Shown: positions 32,258 to 40,937, numbered from the stretch's first letter. The stretch: DNA of 64,000 bases from an uncultured Bacilli bacterium (GCA_910584165.1 CAJTZU010000001.1:186001-250000); one strand, 5' to 3'. Notes: generated by a model not told the origin, from the letters alone. A program made the numbers and translations.

Positions 32258-32527
32258 TTATTTTCTTAAACCTAATTCTTTAACGACAGTACGATATCTT
32301 GTAACATCGTTTTCAATTAAATAGTTTAATAAGCTTCTTCTTTGACCAACTTTTCTAAGTAATCCTCTTTTAGAATGATGGTCACCTGGATGCTCTTTAA
32401 AGTGTTCTGTTAAAGTATTAATTTCTTCTGTTAAAATAGCAATTTGTACTTCAATAGATCCTGTATCGTTCGCATCTTTACCAAACTTTTTAACTAGTTC
32501 TGCTTTTTTTTCTTTTGTTAAAGCCAT
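32258..32527 (-). CDS. rpsO: 30S ribosomal protein S15
   Basis: The 89-residue protein is a full-length S15: KKAELVKKFGKDANDTGSIEVQIAILT, then LTEHFKEHPGDHHSKRGLLRKVGQRRSLLNYL in the 16S-rRNA-binding half. S15 binds the central domain of 16S rRNA early in assembly. AAGGAGAATG precedes the ATG, and a possible structured leader lies upstream. Confidence 0.97.
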   Translation of the reverse strand: MALTKEKKAELVKKFGKDANDTGSIEVQIAILTEEINTLTEHFKEHPGDHHSKRGLLRKVGQRRSLLNYLIENDVTRYRTVVKELGLRK

Positions 32528-32639
32528 AACTCATTCTCCTTTCTCATCTACCATGCTTCTTCCTAGACAAAAGTCGGAGACTCTCAAGTCCAAGAACAAG
32601 TACTGGATATAATATACAACAAATTTATAAAATAAGCAA
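32528..32639 (-). promoter_or_regulatory. rpsO promoter and possible structured leader
   Basis: A -35 TTGCTT (32634-32639) and a -10 TATATT (32611-32616), 17 nt apart, precede a leader of about 75 nt. The leader has a GGACT/AGTCTCC pairing that can form a hairpin before the ribosome site. S15 represses its own mRNA in many bacteria, so a control site here is plausible but not proven. Confidence 0.4.
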
Positions 32640-32653
32640 GTATTTCTAGCTAT

Positions 32654-32788
32654 CTATTTTAAATCTTCTTCTTTATTTCCGTCCGCATCAAGATTGAATT
32701 CAATAGACGTTAAATCAAAATACTCATTAATATCATTATTGACCTGATTTTTTGTTTCTTCATCTTTTACTTTATCATGCATTTTCAT
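32654..32788 (-). CDS. Small acidic protein, 44 aa, unknown
   Basis: A short frame (ATG at 32788, or at 32782) encodes 44 residues rich in Asp, Glu, Asn and Lys, beginning MKMHDKVKDEE and ending with TAG. It overlaps the end of the ArsC-like gene by 14 bases, with GGGTGATG before the start, so it may be translated by coupling. No family is recognised. The composition is ordinary and the frame could be chance, but the overlap arrangement resembles other joins in this window. Confidence 0.42.
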   Translation of the reverse strand: MKMHDKVKDEETKNQVNNDINEYFDLTSIEFNLDADGNKEEDLK

Positions 32789-33146
32789 CACCCAATACTT
32801 CTTCCCATTCTTTTTCTTTAAATCCAACTAAAATAGTATTTTTCAAAACACAAATTGGCCTTTTTATTAGCATTCCATTAGAAGATAATAATTTTATTTT
32901 TTCTTCCAATGTATATTTTTCTAAGTTCTCCTTTAAATTTAATTCTTTATAAATTAATCCACTGGTATTAAATAATTTTTTAATAGGAATAGAATATTCT
33001 TTAATCCATCGATTGATTTCTTCTTCACTAGGAATTTCTTCTTTGATATTTTTTAACTCATAAGGGATTTTCTTTTTGTCTAAAAAAGATAAGGCTTTTT
33101 TACAAGTACTGCATTTTGGATACCAATATACGATCAACTTTATCAC
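32775..33146 (-). CDS. ArsC/Spx-family protein
   Basis: The 123-residue thioredoxin-fold protein has the CSTC redox motif at its N-terminus (YPKCSTCKKA), as in Spx and YffB/YusI-type ArsC proteins, and RPICVLKNTILVGF near the end (cis-Pro and Arg region). It may be a transcription-associated Spx homologue or an arsenate-reductase-like oxidoreductase. The listed start is GTG, only two bases from AAGGAG; a TTG at 33137 with longer spacing may be the true start. It overlaps the gene upstream by up to 47 bases. Confidence 0.82.
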   Translation of the reverse strand: MIKLIVYWYPKCSTCKKALSFLDKKKIPYELKNIKEEIPSEEEINRWIKEYSIPIKKLFNTSGLIYKELNLKENLEKYTLEEKIKLLSSNGMLIKRPICVLKNTILVGFKEKEWEEVLGDENA

Positions 33147-33891
33147 TACTCCTTTCTATCGGCTTTAAAAGTTCCTTTAAATATGAGATACCATCTACAC
33201 ATTTTTCAACATTGCCATATTCCGCACAAACATCACAATAATATTGAAAATCTAAAGAATGAACTGGTAAAAAGCCCTCTTTTATCATTCGAATAGCTGT
33301 ATCTAAATGTTCTTCCATAATCCTACCACCCATTTCACAAGTTCGAATATAGGAAGGATGGGGATAATATCTATTCTTAAAATTATAACCTAATAAGAAG
33401 AACTGCTGATACGTACAATCTATTAAATAAAATTCTTTTGAATCATAAGCAATCACCACATAATGAGAATAGGGAAAATGAAAATGAGAGCCGATATCTA
33501 CTACGATTGCTGGGACTTGTAACCCCTTCGCAATTTCTACAATCAAATTAGAAAACTCTAAACTACGTGTTCGCAAACTATCCTCTATAATGTTACAATT
33601 ATATATATCTTGCGCTTTCTTTCTCGTATAGTAAACTATCTGTTCTAATAAATAATGTTCCTTATTTTTATTTAAAGATGGTTCTACTTTAGGAACTACT
33701 TCTATCATTCTAACATTTAATTTGTTTTCAAGTTGAGAGACTCTTAAAAGTTCTTTCATTTCTACTTCATGATTTTCAATATATTCATATAGTTTTTGAA
33801 AAAGGGGTTCTAATATCTCTTTTTTTTCCTCAACTGATAAAATACTGCATTGCTCTATTTTTTCTTCTATCTCATTTATTAGATTATCCAT
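33100..33891 (-). CDS. Transglutaminase-like fold protein, unknown
   Basis: The 263-residue soluble protein is not one I can name. A central stretch, SLEFSNLIVEIAKGLQVPAIVVDI, then SHYVVIAYDSKEFYLIDCTYQQFF, has the layout of a transglutaminase/papain-like core: a helix where the Cys should start, then strands with His and Asp. The residue at the Cys position looks like Ser or Leu, so activity is doubtful. A Cys cluster near the end (YYCDVCAEYGNVEKC) could bind zinc. It follows ftsW/spoVE by eight bases and overlaps the ArsC-like gene. Confidence 0.68.
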   Translation of the reverse strand: MDNLINEIEEKIEQCSILSVEEKKEILEPLFQKLYEYIENHEVEMKELLRVSQLENKLNVRMIEVVPKVEPSLNKNKEHYLLEQIVYYTRKKAQDIYNCNIIEDSLRTRSLEFSNLIVEIAKGLQVPAIVVDIGSHFHFPYSHYVVIAYDSKEFYLIDCTYQQFFLLGYNFKNRYYPHPSYIRTCEMGGRIMEEHLDTAIRMIKEGFLPVHSLDFQYYCDVCAEYGNVEKCVDGISYLKELLKPIERSSDKVDRILVSKMQYL

Positions 33892-33899
33892 AAGTCCCC

Positions 33900-35060
33900 C
33901 TAAAATTTAAGCTTATAACGTTTTGTTTCAATATGCACACGCTGTACAATTCCTAAAGATGCTATCAAAGAAAGTGTAAAACTTCCTCCATAAGATAAAA
34001 ATGGAAGTGGTACTCCTGTTAGTGGAATAATTCCAAACATTCCTCCTAAATTGATAAAAATATGTGCGAAAATATAAACCGCAACTCCTAGACACATATA
34101 TTTTCCTCGAATAGTACTTGCCCTACTCGATAGCATTAAAATTCTCCATAATATAATAGCATATAATAGTAACAAAAATAAACCAGCTAGGCAACCATAT
34201 TCCTCTGCGAAAATAGCAAACACCATATCTGTATGAGCCTCTGGAATATAAGAATACTTTTGTGTACTTTTTCCTATTCCTACCCCATTTAACCCACCTA
34301 AATTAATAGCAATATAGGCATTGCACACCTGATAACCAGTACCTGCATATTTTGAGCATGGATTAAAATAATTAAAACGGTCCATCTGCTTTTGGGATAA
34401 TACTTCTCCTTTATAAGCATATACAGCTAATAAAAAGACTACTAACAAAGCCCCTAAGCCACCAATTATTTTCCACTTTTCTTTTGGTAAAATTGGGCTT
34501 AGTAGATAAATAACACCAAAAATAGCTAACTGAATAATGGTTGTACCCAAATCTTTCTGCATAAAAACAAGAGCTGGAATAATTAGACCTATTCCACAAA
34601 AAATCCAAATCAAATTCCAATGTTTCGTTTTAGGACTTCTAACCCGCTTCCCATATCTTTCTACTAATAAAGCTAATGCTGCAATAATAATCGGCTTCGC
34701 TACTTCACTAGGTTGTAAATTAAAGAAGCCTAAAGGAATCCAGTTCATCGCTCCCCTAGTAAAAGTTCCATTTACAATTACAAAAACATTCAAAAATACA
34801 AATGCACAAAAAAGTGGTGGAACAATTCGATAATAGTGTTTTGTTTCTACACAAGAAATAACAATAAAGGCAATCAAACCACCAATCAAAATAATCAAGT
34901 GACGATAAAAGTAAAAATATACTGACTTATCCATTCCTACTACTGCTTCTCTGCTAGATGCCGAAACAATATTAAAAAGGCCAAATATACTAAGAAAAAA
35001 CATAATGATTAATAGTATCTTATCCATATCCTCAAAATTATTTTTTAATTTTCTAAGCAC
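33900..35060 (-). CDS. FtsW/RodA/SpoVE-family SEDS glycosyltransferase
   Basis: The 386-residue protein has about ten membrane helices and the SEDS motifs: FFNLQPSEVAKP, MQKDLGTTII, YSYIPEAHTDMVFAIFAEEYG and TGVPLPFLSYGGS. SEDS proteins polymerise lipid II into glycan strands with a class B PBP. FtsW (division), RodA (elongation) and SpoVE (spore cortex) are alike; the gene is outside the fts cluster and the lineage sporulates, so the exact role is open. Confidence 0.88.
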   Translation of the reverse strand: MLRKLKNNFEDMDKILLIIMFFLSIFGLFNIVSASSREAVVGMDKSVYFYFYRHLIILIGGLIAFIVISCVETKHYYRIVPPLFCAFVFLNVFVIVNGTFTRGAMNWIPLGFFNLQPSEVAKPIIIAALALLVERYGKRVRSPKTKHWNLIWIFCGIGLIIPALVFMQKDLGTTIIQLAIFGVIYLLSPILPKEKWKIIGGLGALLVVFLLAVYAYKGEVLSQKQMDRFNYFNPCSKYAGTGYQVCNAYIAINLGGLNGVGIGKSTQKYSYIPEAHTDMVFAIFAEEYGCLAGLFLLLLYAIILWRILMLSSRASTIRGKYMCLGVAVYIFAHIFINLGGMFGIIPLTGVPLPFLSYGGSFTLSLIASLGIVQRVHIETKRYKLKF

Positions 35061-35206
35061 AGAATCACCTTTTCTATCTTATTACATATACTATGATATC
35101 ATATTATCCCATATTTGACAAACGATTTTACTAGAAATATAGTTATTCATCATGAACAAACTGGAAATAAAACAATATGATATATTGAATAGTTAGGAGG
35201 GTTTAT

Positions 35207-35389
35207 ATGTATTACTACGGTGGATATCAAGGATACGGCGGATACCCTGGCGTTCAAGGTAACAATTGCTGTAATAACGGTGGATATGGCACTGGATATG
35301 GAGCAGCTATCATTTTAGTATTATTTATACTTTTAGTTATTGTTATAGGTGCGCGTGCTTTTGATAACGGTCCTGGACCAAGAAGATAG
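35207..35389 (+). CDS. YjcZ-like small sporulation protein
   Basis: The 60-residue protein has a Gly/Tyr-rich N-terminal part (YYGGYQGYGGYPG, NNCCNNGGYGTGYG) and a C-terminal membrane helix (AAIILVLFILLVIVIGA). This matches the YjcZ family of spore-associated peptides in Bacilli. AGGAGG lies before the ATG. It is a plus-strand gene between ftsW and def. A mother-cell sigma-factor promoter is expected upstream, but I cannot define it with confidence. Confidence 0.8.
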   Translation: MYYYGGYQGYGGYPGVQGNNCCNNGGYGTGYGAAIILVLFILLVIVIGARAFDNGPGPRR

Positions 35390-35408
35390 AAGGAAACTTC
35401 TATTTTCT

Positions 35409-35437
35409 TTGCTTTTTAAATAGTTTTTTGCTATAAT
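35409..35437 (+). promoter_or_regulatory. Promoter of def
   Basis: The -10 TATAAT (35432-35437) is preceded by TGC (extended), and a -35 TTGCTT lies 17 nt upstream (35409-35414). The start codon of def is 21 bases after the -10. Confidence 0.68.
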
Positions 35438-35458
35438 GGTACTGTTGGAAGTGAAATT

Positions 35459-36022
35459 ATGCGAAGTGAAAAAGATTTTAAAAAATTAACAATATTAGAC
35501 GAAAAAGAAAAATTATTGCGCATGAAAAGTAAAGAGGTAACCTTCCCTTTAACAGAGGAAGATAAAGAGCTCATTGAAAGAGGAATTCAAGAATTAACTT
35601 ATAGTCAAATAGAAAAATATGAAAAGAAATATGATTTACGTCCAGGGATGGGACTTGCTTTCCCACAACTAGGATTACTAAAAAGAATTATTATTATTGT
35701 CCATGAAGTTGAAGACGGAAAATTTGATAACTACGTTGTAGTAAATCCTAAAATCATTAGTTATTCTGATGAAATGATTGCTGCTGAAGAAGGTGAAGGA
35801 TGCTTAAGCGTTAATCGTGATGTCGCAGGACATGTTAAAAGACATGCTAGAGTTACAGTAGAAGGATTTAATATAGAAGGTCAAAAAATAAAAATCAGAG
35901 CAAGAGAAGAATTATCTGCCTGTTTCCAACATGAAATTGATCACCTAAACGGTATTCTTTTCTACGATAGAATTGATCCAAAACATCCATTTTATACAGA
36001 GCAAGAAGTTCGATTAATTTAG
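35459..36022 (+). CDS. def: Peptide deformylase
   Basis: The 187-residue protein has the three deformylase motifs: GMGLAFPQLG (motif 1), EGEGCLSV (motif 2, metal Cys) and QHEIDHLNG (motif 3, metal His pair and catalytic Glu). The insertion and length fit the Gram-positive type 2 enzymes. It removes the formyl group from nascent proteins. It has its own promoter, is followed by a 42-aa membrane protein gene eight bases on, and a terminator. Confidence 0.95.
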   Translation: MRSEKDFKKLTILDEKEKLLRMKSKEVTFPLTEEDKELIERGIQELTYSQIEKYEKKYDLRPGMGLAFPQLGLLKRIIIIVHEVEDGKFDNYVVVNPKIISYSDEMIAAEEGEGCLSVNRDVAGHVKRHARVTVEGFNIEGQKIKIRAREELSACFQHEIDHLNGILFYDRIDPKHPFYTEQEVRLI

Positions 36023-36030
36023 GAGGAAAT

Positions 36031-36159
36031 ATGAAAGGTGCATTAAAATATATTTTATTATTTTTAGTTGCTTGTCTTTGCTCTTTTGTTATCTACTACT
36101 ATTTAGGTCCTAAAGACAATCATCATATTGGAATTATTATTACAGCACAAGAAAAGTAA
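36031..36159 (+). CDS. Small membrane protein, 42 aa, unknown
   Basis: The ATG at 36031 follows a strong AGGAGG, and the frame codes for 42 residues: a short basic start (MKGALKY), one membrane helix (ILLFLVACLCSFVIYYYL) and a short tail ending in EK. The gene starts eight bases after def and ends inside a terminator stem, which supports it as real. Function unknown; no family recognised. Confidence 0.72.
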   Translation: MKGALKYILLFLVACLCSFVIYYYLGPKDNHHIGIIITAQEK

Positions 36160-36178
36160 GCATTGCTTACTTTTTTAT
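36153..36178 (+). terminator. Terminator of def and the small membrane protein gene
   Basis: The stem AAGTAAGC/GCTTACTT (36154-36161 with 36165-36172) with a 3-nt loop is followed by TTTTTATTT on the plus strand. The stop codon of the small gene lies in the stem. Confidence 0.83.
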
Positions 36179-36870
36179 TTATACTTTAAAATTTCTATAT
36201 CCATATTTCCTTTTTTATTACGATAACAAATTTTAGAAAAAAGATATTTTCCATACCCTCGAATAGAAAAAATATCTCCTTCTTTTAAATAAGTATCTTT
36301 TTTTACTGCTACTTCATAATTTAAAAAGACTTCTTTATCTTTTATTATTTCCTCTACCTTTCTTCTGCTTTGTTTCGTAATTTTAGAAACTATCATATCT
36401 AATCTTAGTCCACTTACATGATAAAGAGAAATATCATATTTAGGACGATAATCTCCTAAAGAAGCTAAATCAATTTTTACAAATTCTACTGGATTTTTTC
36501 CAATCTCATGAACATGACTCTTTAAATATTCAGCAACAGGTTTTAAAGCTACTAAATAATGCGTATTGTCAGTAATCATGATATCCCCATAAAAGTGTGG
36601 CAGAATTTGATGAGCAAATAAAACTCCTAAAATATCTCTATGCTCTAATCTTTTTTTTGATATAATTTCTAATAATTCTATTTCTGGATAATTTTCATTA
36701 TAAACTAAAACCTTTTCTGCTTCTCTATAAGGAGTATAAATCTCATAAGAGATTTTTTTCTTTCTCAATTTAGAAATAACAAATTCTCTTTCTTTTGGAT
36801 CTAGAAAAAAACTACTCTTTCCTTTCTCTATTTTTTCTATAGTATTTTGCAAGAAAAATTTATTTTCCAT
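36175..36870 (-). CDS. ylmH: YlmH-type S4-domain RNA-binding protein
   Basis: The 231-residue protein follows the YlmH plan: an N-terminal helical/alpha-beta part with RDILGVLFAHQI and YLKSHVHEIGKNPVEF, then an S4 domain (LRLDMIVSKITKQSRRKVEEIIKDKEVFLN, ending with EGDIFSIRGYGKY). YlmH is linked to cell division in Bacilli and to rescue of stalled ribosomes. Here it overlaps the end of an ABC-F gene by 11 bases instead of lying in the ftsZ-sepF cluster. Confidence 0.85.
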   Translation of the reverse strand: MENKFFLQNTIEKIEKGKSSFFLDPKEREFVISKLRKKKISYEIYTPYREAEKVLVYNENYPEIELLEIISKKRLEHRDILGVLFAHQILPHFYGDIMITDNTHYLVALKPVAEYLKSHVHEIGKNPVEFVKIDLASLGDYRPKYDISLYHVSGLRLDMIVSKITKQSRRKVEEIIKDKEVFLNYEVAVKKDTYLKEGDIFSIRGYGKYLFSKICYRNKKGNMDIEILKYK

Positions 36871-38449
36871 ATTTTTTTAAATATTCCTCATAAGTAAGTT
36901 CTTTATCTGTATAACTACCATCCTCATGAATTTCAATGATACGATTTGCTAGAGTCTCAATTAAATGTTGGTCATAAGTTGCAAAAACAATACTACCTTG
37001 AAATTTAGATAAGCCTTCATCTAAAGAGGTAATAGATTCCATATCTAAATGATTCGTTGGCTCATCTAATAATAATACATTACCATGCTCTAACATCATT
37101 TTAGATAGCATACATCGAACTCGTTCTCCACCTGATAAAACATTTACTTTTTTTAGTGCCTCTTCCCCACTGAATAACATTCTACCCAAAAAGCCTCTTA
37201 CAAAAGCATCTTCTTTTACTGAAGAATATTCTCTTAACCATTCCACCATATCTTTATCTTGTGAAAAATAATCATCATTCTTTTTTGGATAATAAGAAGT
37301 TATTACTGTAGTTCCAACTTTTACAGTTCCACTATCAGGTTCTTCTACTCCCGCTAAAATCTCTAAAAGTGCCGTTTTAGCAATTTCATTATTCCCAATT
37401 AAGGCTATCTTATCCCCTGGTTTTAATGTAAATCTCATATTTTTTAATACTTCTACTCCATCAATTGTCTTAGAAATATGGTCTAAATGAATAACTTCTT
37501 TTCCAAGAAAACGTTCTGGTTCAAATTGAATAAAAGGATATCTTCTGCTAGATGGTTTAATATCTTCTAAAACAATTTTCTCTAATGATTTCTTTCTGCT
37601 AGTAGCTTGTTTAGATTTTGATGCATTAGCACTAAACCTACGAATAAAATCTTGTAGCTCAGCAATTTTTTCTTCCTTTTTCTTATTAGATTCTCTCATT
37701 TGCTTTTGAATTAATTGACTAGATTGATACCAAAAGTCATAGTTACCTGCAAACATCGTAATCTTTTCATAATCAATATCTACCATGTGTGTACAAACCT
37801 TATTTAAAAAATAGCGGTCATGAGAAATAACAATTACTGTATTTTTAAATTCAATTAAAAATTCTTCTAACCAGGTTTTACTATCTAAATCTAAACCATT
37901 TGTTGGCTCATCTAACAATAAGATATCTGGTTCTCCAAAAAGTGCTCGAGCTAACATTACTTTTACTTTATCAGACTCTTTTAAATCACTCATCATTTTA
38001 TTGTGCAACGAAGAATCAATTCCTAATCCATCTAAAAGAATAGCTGCATCAGCATCTGCTTGCCAACCATTCTTTTTTAAAAATAAATCTTCCAATATTC
38101 CTGCTCGAATTCCATCTTCATTCGTGAAATCCTCTTTCATATATAATGCATCTTTTTCTGTCCTAATATCATATAATTCTTGGTCACCCATAATAACAGT
38201 ATCTAATACATTAAACTTATCATAAGCATTATGGTTCTGTACTAAAAAAGACATTCTTTCGCCTTTTCCAATAATTACTTCCCCACTTGTAGAATCTACT
38301 TCCCCACTCAATATTTTTAAAAAAGTACTTTTTCCAGCGCCATTTGCACCAATTAATCCGTAGCAATTATTATTTTCAAATTTTAAATTCACGTTTTCAA
38401 AAAGAATTCTCTTTCCAAAACGTAATCCAATATTATTAGCGATTAACAT
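36860..38449 (-). CDS. ykpA: ABC-F ATPase, YkpA/YbiT type
   Basis: The 529-residue protein has two ABC cassettes and no membrane helices. Cassette 1 has GANGAGKST, a relaxed signature (LKESDKVKVML) and DEPTNGLD. The linker with FIRRFSANASKSKQATSRKK is diagnostic of YkpA/YbiT. Cassette 2 has a relaxed P-loop (GNNEIAKT), LSGGERVRCML and DEPTNHLD. ABC-F proteins bind the ribosomal E site and help translation or resist antibiotics. The relaxed motifs are normal for this subfamily. Confidence 0.9.
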   Translation of the reverse strand: MLIANNIGLRFGKRILFENVNLKFENNNCYGLIGANGAGKSTFLKILSGEVDSTSGEVIIGKGERMSFLVQNHNAYDKFNVLDTVIMGDQELYDIRTEKDALYMKEDFTNEDGIRAGILEDLFLKKNGWQADADAAILLDGLGIDSSLHNKMMSDLKESDKVKVMLARALFGEPDILLLDEPTNGLDLDSKTWLEEFLIEFKNTVIVISHDRYFLNKVCTHMVDIDYEKITMFAGNYDFWYQSSQLIQKQMRESNKKKEEKIAELQDFIRRFSANASKSKQATSRKKSLEKIVLEDIKPSSRRYPFIQFEPERFLGKEVIHLDHISKTIDGVEVLKNMRFTLKPGDKIALIGNNEIAKTALLEILAGVEEPDSGTVKVGTTVITSYYPKKNDDYFSQDKDMVEWLREYSSVKEDAFVRGFLGRMLFSGEEALKKVNVLSGGERVRCMLSKMMLEHGNVLLLDEPTNHLDMESITSLDEGLSKFQGSIVFATYDQHLIETLANRIIEIHEDGSYTDKELTYEEYLKKYGK

Positions 38450-38501
38450 ACTATCACACCCTCAACTATTCCATAATATCATATTTTCTTTAAAATAGAA
38501 A

Positions 38502-38529
38502 GAAAAAGACGAGTAATTATTACTCATCT
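38502..38529 (-). terminator. Terminator after the InlB-repeat gene
   Basis: The stem GACGAGTAA/TTACTCATC with one G-U pair (38508-38528) is followed by TTTTTC on the minus strand and includes the stop region of the gene. Confidence 0.75.
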
Positions 38530-39365
38530 ATTTTTTCTAAAGACTCTGCTTTAAAGAAACCTGTTGTACCAGTTTCATTACCAACACGATAAGGATATTC
38601 TCTTCCTTCATAAATTTTTAAAACAACACGTTTCCAACCAACTGCACGTTTATGTAGTGCTCTTTTAGAAGTAGAACTTTCTGCATATTCACCTACAATT
38701 TTAACTCTATCTCCTACTTTTAAATCTGCTGATAAACTAGAATCTGTAGATGGTTTCTTATTCTCATCTGGTTTTGTTGGTTTTTTATCTTCATTTGGTT
38801 TTTTATCTTCATTTGGTTTTTTATCATCTGTCTTATCTGGTTTCTTAGTATCACTCTTTTTTTCTTTCCATTTTGCTTTTAATGTCATATCTTGAGTGAT
38901 TTTTTTACTAAAATCAAATTTTGAGTCTCCAAAGTACCAACCCTCAAAAATATATCCATCCTTTACAGGATCTGTTGGCTTTTTAACAGATGTTCCAGGA
39001 GAGACTTCTTGTGTATTTACACTAGAACCTCCATCACTATCAAAAACGACTTTATATAAAATTTCAGATACTGATGATATTTTTCTCCACTGTGCTTTTA
39101 AAGTCATATTCTTTCTTACTTTTTTTGAAAAATCATATTTTTCATCATTTAATTGCCATTCAACAAATTCATATCCCTCTCTAACAGGATCTACTGGTTC
39201 TTCTACTCTAGTACCAGTTTTAACAATTTGTTTTTCTACTTCTGTACCACCTTTAGAATCAAATATTACAATATATTGATTTCCAAAGAAAAGGCAATAC
39301 AAGGTTATACCAAGAGTAATGGCAATAACTACTCCAAGCATAACAAAAACTTGCTTCTTTTCCAT
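38520..39365 (-). CDS. Membrane-anchored protein with InlB B-repeats and an SH3-like end
   Basis: The 281-residue protein has one N-terminal membrane helix, then two Listeria-Bacteroides (InlB B, Flg_new) repeats: VIFDSKGGTEVEKQ ... GYEFVEWQLND ... MTLKAQW and VVFDSDGGSSVN ... GYIFEGWYFGD ... MTLKAKW. A Lys/Pro/Asp-rich spacer with repeated KKPNED units follows, then an SH3-like C-terminal domain (LKVGDRVKIVGEYAESS, GTTGFFKAESL). It is likely on the cell surface and may bind wall or host ligands. The ATG at 39365 has GGGAGG; the longer frame does not. Confidence 0.8.
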   Translation of the reverse strand: MEKKQVFVMLGVVIAITLGITLYCLFFGNQYIVIFDSKGGTEVEKQIVKTGTRVEEPVDPVREGYEFVEWQLNDEKYDFSKKVRKNMTLKAQWRKISSVSEILYKVVFDSDGGSSVNTQEVSPGTSVKKPTDPVKDGYIFEGWYFGDSKFDFSKKITQDMTLKAKWKEKKSDTKKPDKTDDKKPNEDKKPNEDKKPTKPDENKKPSTDSSLSADLKVGDRVKIVGEYAESSTSKRALHKRAVGWKRVVLKIYEGREYPYRVGNETGTTGFFKAESLEKIDE

Positions 39366-39432
39366 AAAACCTCCCTGTATGATGACCTTATCATCTATAT
39401 ACATTATACAAATTTTAAAAAAGCGAAGTCAA

Positions 39433-39461
39433 TAAAAAAAGGAAAAAATGTTATTTTTCCT
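39433..39461 (-). terminator. Terminator of the spoIIGA-sigE operon
   Basis: The stem GGAAAAA/TTTTTCC (39441-39460) is followed by seven T on the minus strand, just after the sigE stop. Confidence 0.75.
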
Positions 39462-39470
39462 ATCTTTTTT

Positions 39471-40145
39471 CTACTTATATAGAAATTTTAGACGATTTAT
39501 GACCTTCTTTTCTATTCTAGAAATATAGGATTGACTAATTCCTAAGGCATTAGCGACCTCTTTTTGAGTCATTTCTTCTTTGTTATTAAGACCATATCGT
39601 AAAGTCATAATTTCTTTATCTCTTTTATTTAGTTTTTCTATTTCTGCATACATTAAATTTTTTTCTGTTTCTTCTTCTAAACCACGAGTAACAATATCTT
39701 CTTCTGTACCTAAGATATCTTCTAAATGAAGTTCATTTCCCTCACTATCAAAACTTAGACTATCTTCAAACGAAACTTCACTTCTCCTTTTTTTATTTTT
39801 TCTTAAAAACATTAATATTTCATTATCAATACACCGGGATGCATAAGTCGCTAATTTAATGTTTTTATCCATATTATAAGTATTAATACCTTTTATTAAA
39901 CCAATCGTACCAATACTAACTAAATCTTCTAAATCTACTCCTGTATTCTCATATTTTTTTGCTAAAAAAACAACTAATCGCAAATTGTGTTCTATCAGTT
40001 TTGCTTTTGCTTCTTCATCTCCCTTTTGAATATAGAAAAGTTCTTCTTCTTTTGATAAAGGCTCTGGTAATTTATCTAAACTACCAACAAAATAAACAGG
40101 TTTTAAAAATAAATTTCTAAGAAACTGCCATATTTTTTTAATCAT
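39471..40145 (-). CDS. sigE: Sporulation sigma factor SigE
   Basis: The 224-residue sigma-70 factor has region 2 (LIEHNLRLVVFLAKKYENTGVDLEDLVSIGTIGLIKGINTY, ATYASRCIDNEILMFLR) and region 4 (LNKRDKEIMTLRYGL, TQKEVANALGISQSYISRIEKKVINRL). An N-terminal pro-like basic segment (MIKKIWQFLRNLFLKP) fits pro-SigE, cleaved by SpoIIGA. The gene directly follows spoIIGA (one base), which favours SigE over the similar SigK. SigE drives early mother-cell gene expression. Confidence 0.93.
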   Translation of the reverse strand: MIKKIWQFLRNLFLKPVYFVGSLDKLPEPLSKEEELFYIQKGDEEAKAKLIEHNLRLVVFLAKKYENTGVDLEDLVSIGTIGLIKGINTYNMDKNIKLATYASRCIDNEILMFLRKNKKRRSEVSFEDSLSFDSEGNELHLEDILGTEEDIVTRGLEEETEKNLMYAEIEKLNKRDKEIMTLRYGLNNKEEMTQKEVANALGISQSYISRIEKKVINRLKFLYK

Positions 40146-40146
40146 C

Positions 40147-40917
40147 CTATCCTCCTAACATAGAATTGTGAAGCAAAAAATCAATCCCATCTATCTGAAT
40201 ATCTTCATCCATAATTCCTAAATAAACGTTTTTCCACCTCCTACCTTCTACCCACACTTCTTTAAGAGATATACATTTTAAAAGACTAATTCCTTGTACT
40301 GTTTTGTAAGGAAGAAAAAAAGTTTTTCTTCTTGTATCTACTTTTTCTTTGGTTGCTAAAATAACAGGCTTATTTTTATAAGTAAGGGTATTCCCACTAT
40401 CACAAAACCCTACTCCTTGAATAAGAGAATCTCCTAAAGAAAAAGTAACTGTTTTATAAAATTGATACTGTTCTTTCATTGACTTCATCTTACGAACATA
40501 ATAAGCAATACAAATAGGCGATAACAATAAAAGTCCAAAAAAATTTAATTGATAACTATTCGATATAAAAGAAGAAGTTACTCCTTCATAAGAAAAGGTT
40601 GTATTCCATAAATAAATCATTCCTCCTAAAACCATACTAGCAAAATAAAAGTATCCCATATTCTTCATAAAATAAGAAAAATCTCGATAAGAAAAGGTAC
40701 TAATAATCATTAAAACACTAATCACTATCTTAAGAAATAATAATAGAAAATTAGAGATTGGAAGAAATAAAATAAAAACACTTAAACTACCCAAAAAAGC
40801 ACCTAATACTAGACGATTAAAAGTAGCCATTCTCTTTAAAATAAGAGAAACACTCATTAATAATAATAAATCTATTAAGAAATTAAAAATAAGTAGCAAA
40901 TCTATATACACTTTCAT
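40147..40917 (-). CDS. spoIIGA: Sigma-E processing peptidase SpoIIGA
   Basis: The 256-residue protein begins with five or so membrane helices (YIDLLLIFNFLIDLLLLMSVS at the start is typical) and ends in an aspartyl-protease-like domain with GFCDSGNTLTYKNKPV holding the catalytic Asp. SpoIIGA sits in the septal membrane and cuts pro-SigE after a signal from the forespore. I chose the ATG at 40917, after GGTGATAC. A TATAAT box overlaps the end of the ftsZ terminator just upstream. Confidence 0.92.
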   Translation of the reverse strand: MKVYIDLLLIFNFLIDLLLLMSVSLILKRMATFNRLVLGAFLGSLSVFILFLPISNFLLLFLKIVISVLMIISTFSYRDFSYFMKNMGYFYFASMVLGGMIYLWNTTFSYEGVTSSFISNSYQLNFFGLLLLSPICIAYYVRKMKSMKEQYQFYKTVTFSLGDSLIQGVGFCDSGNTLTYKNKPVILATKEKVDTRRKTFFLPYKTVQGISLLKCISLKEVWVEGRRWKNVYLGIMDEDIQIDGIDFLLHNSMLGG

Positions 40918-40937
40918 CGTATCACCACTATCATTAT

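Noticed and set aside
36860..38449. Second P-loop of the ABC-F protein reads GNNEIAKT, missing the usual glycine
   Set aside because: Relaxed P-loop and signature motifs are normal in the YkpA/YbiT subfamily, so this is not a sign of decay.
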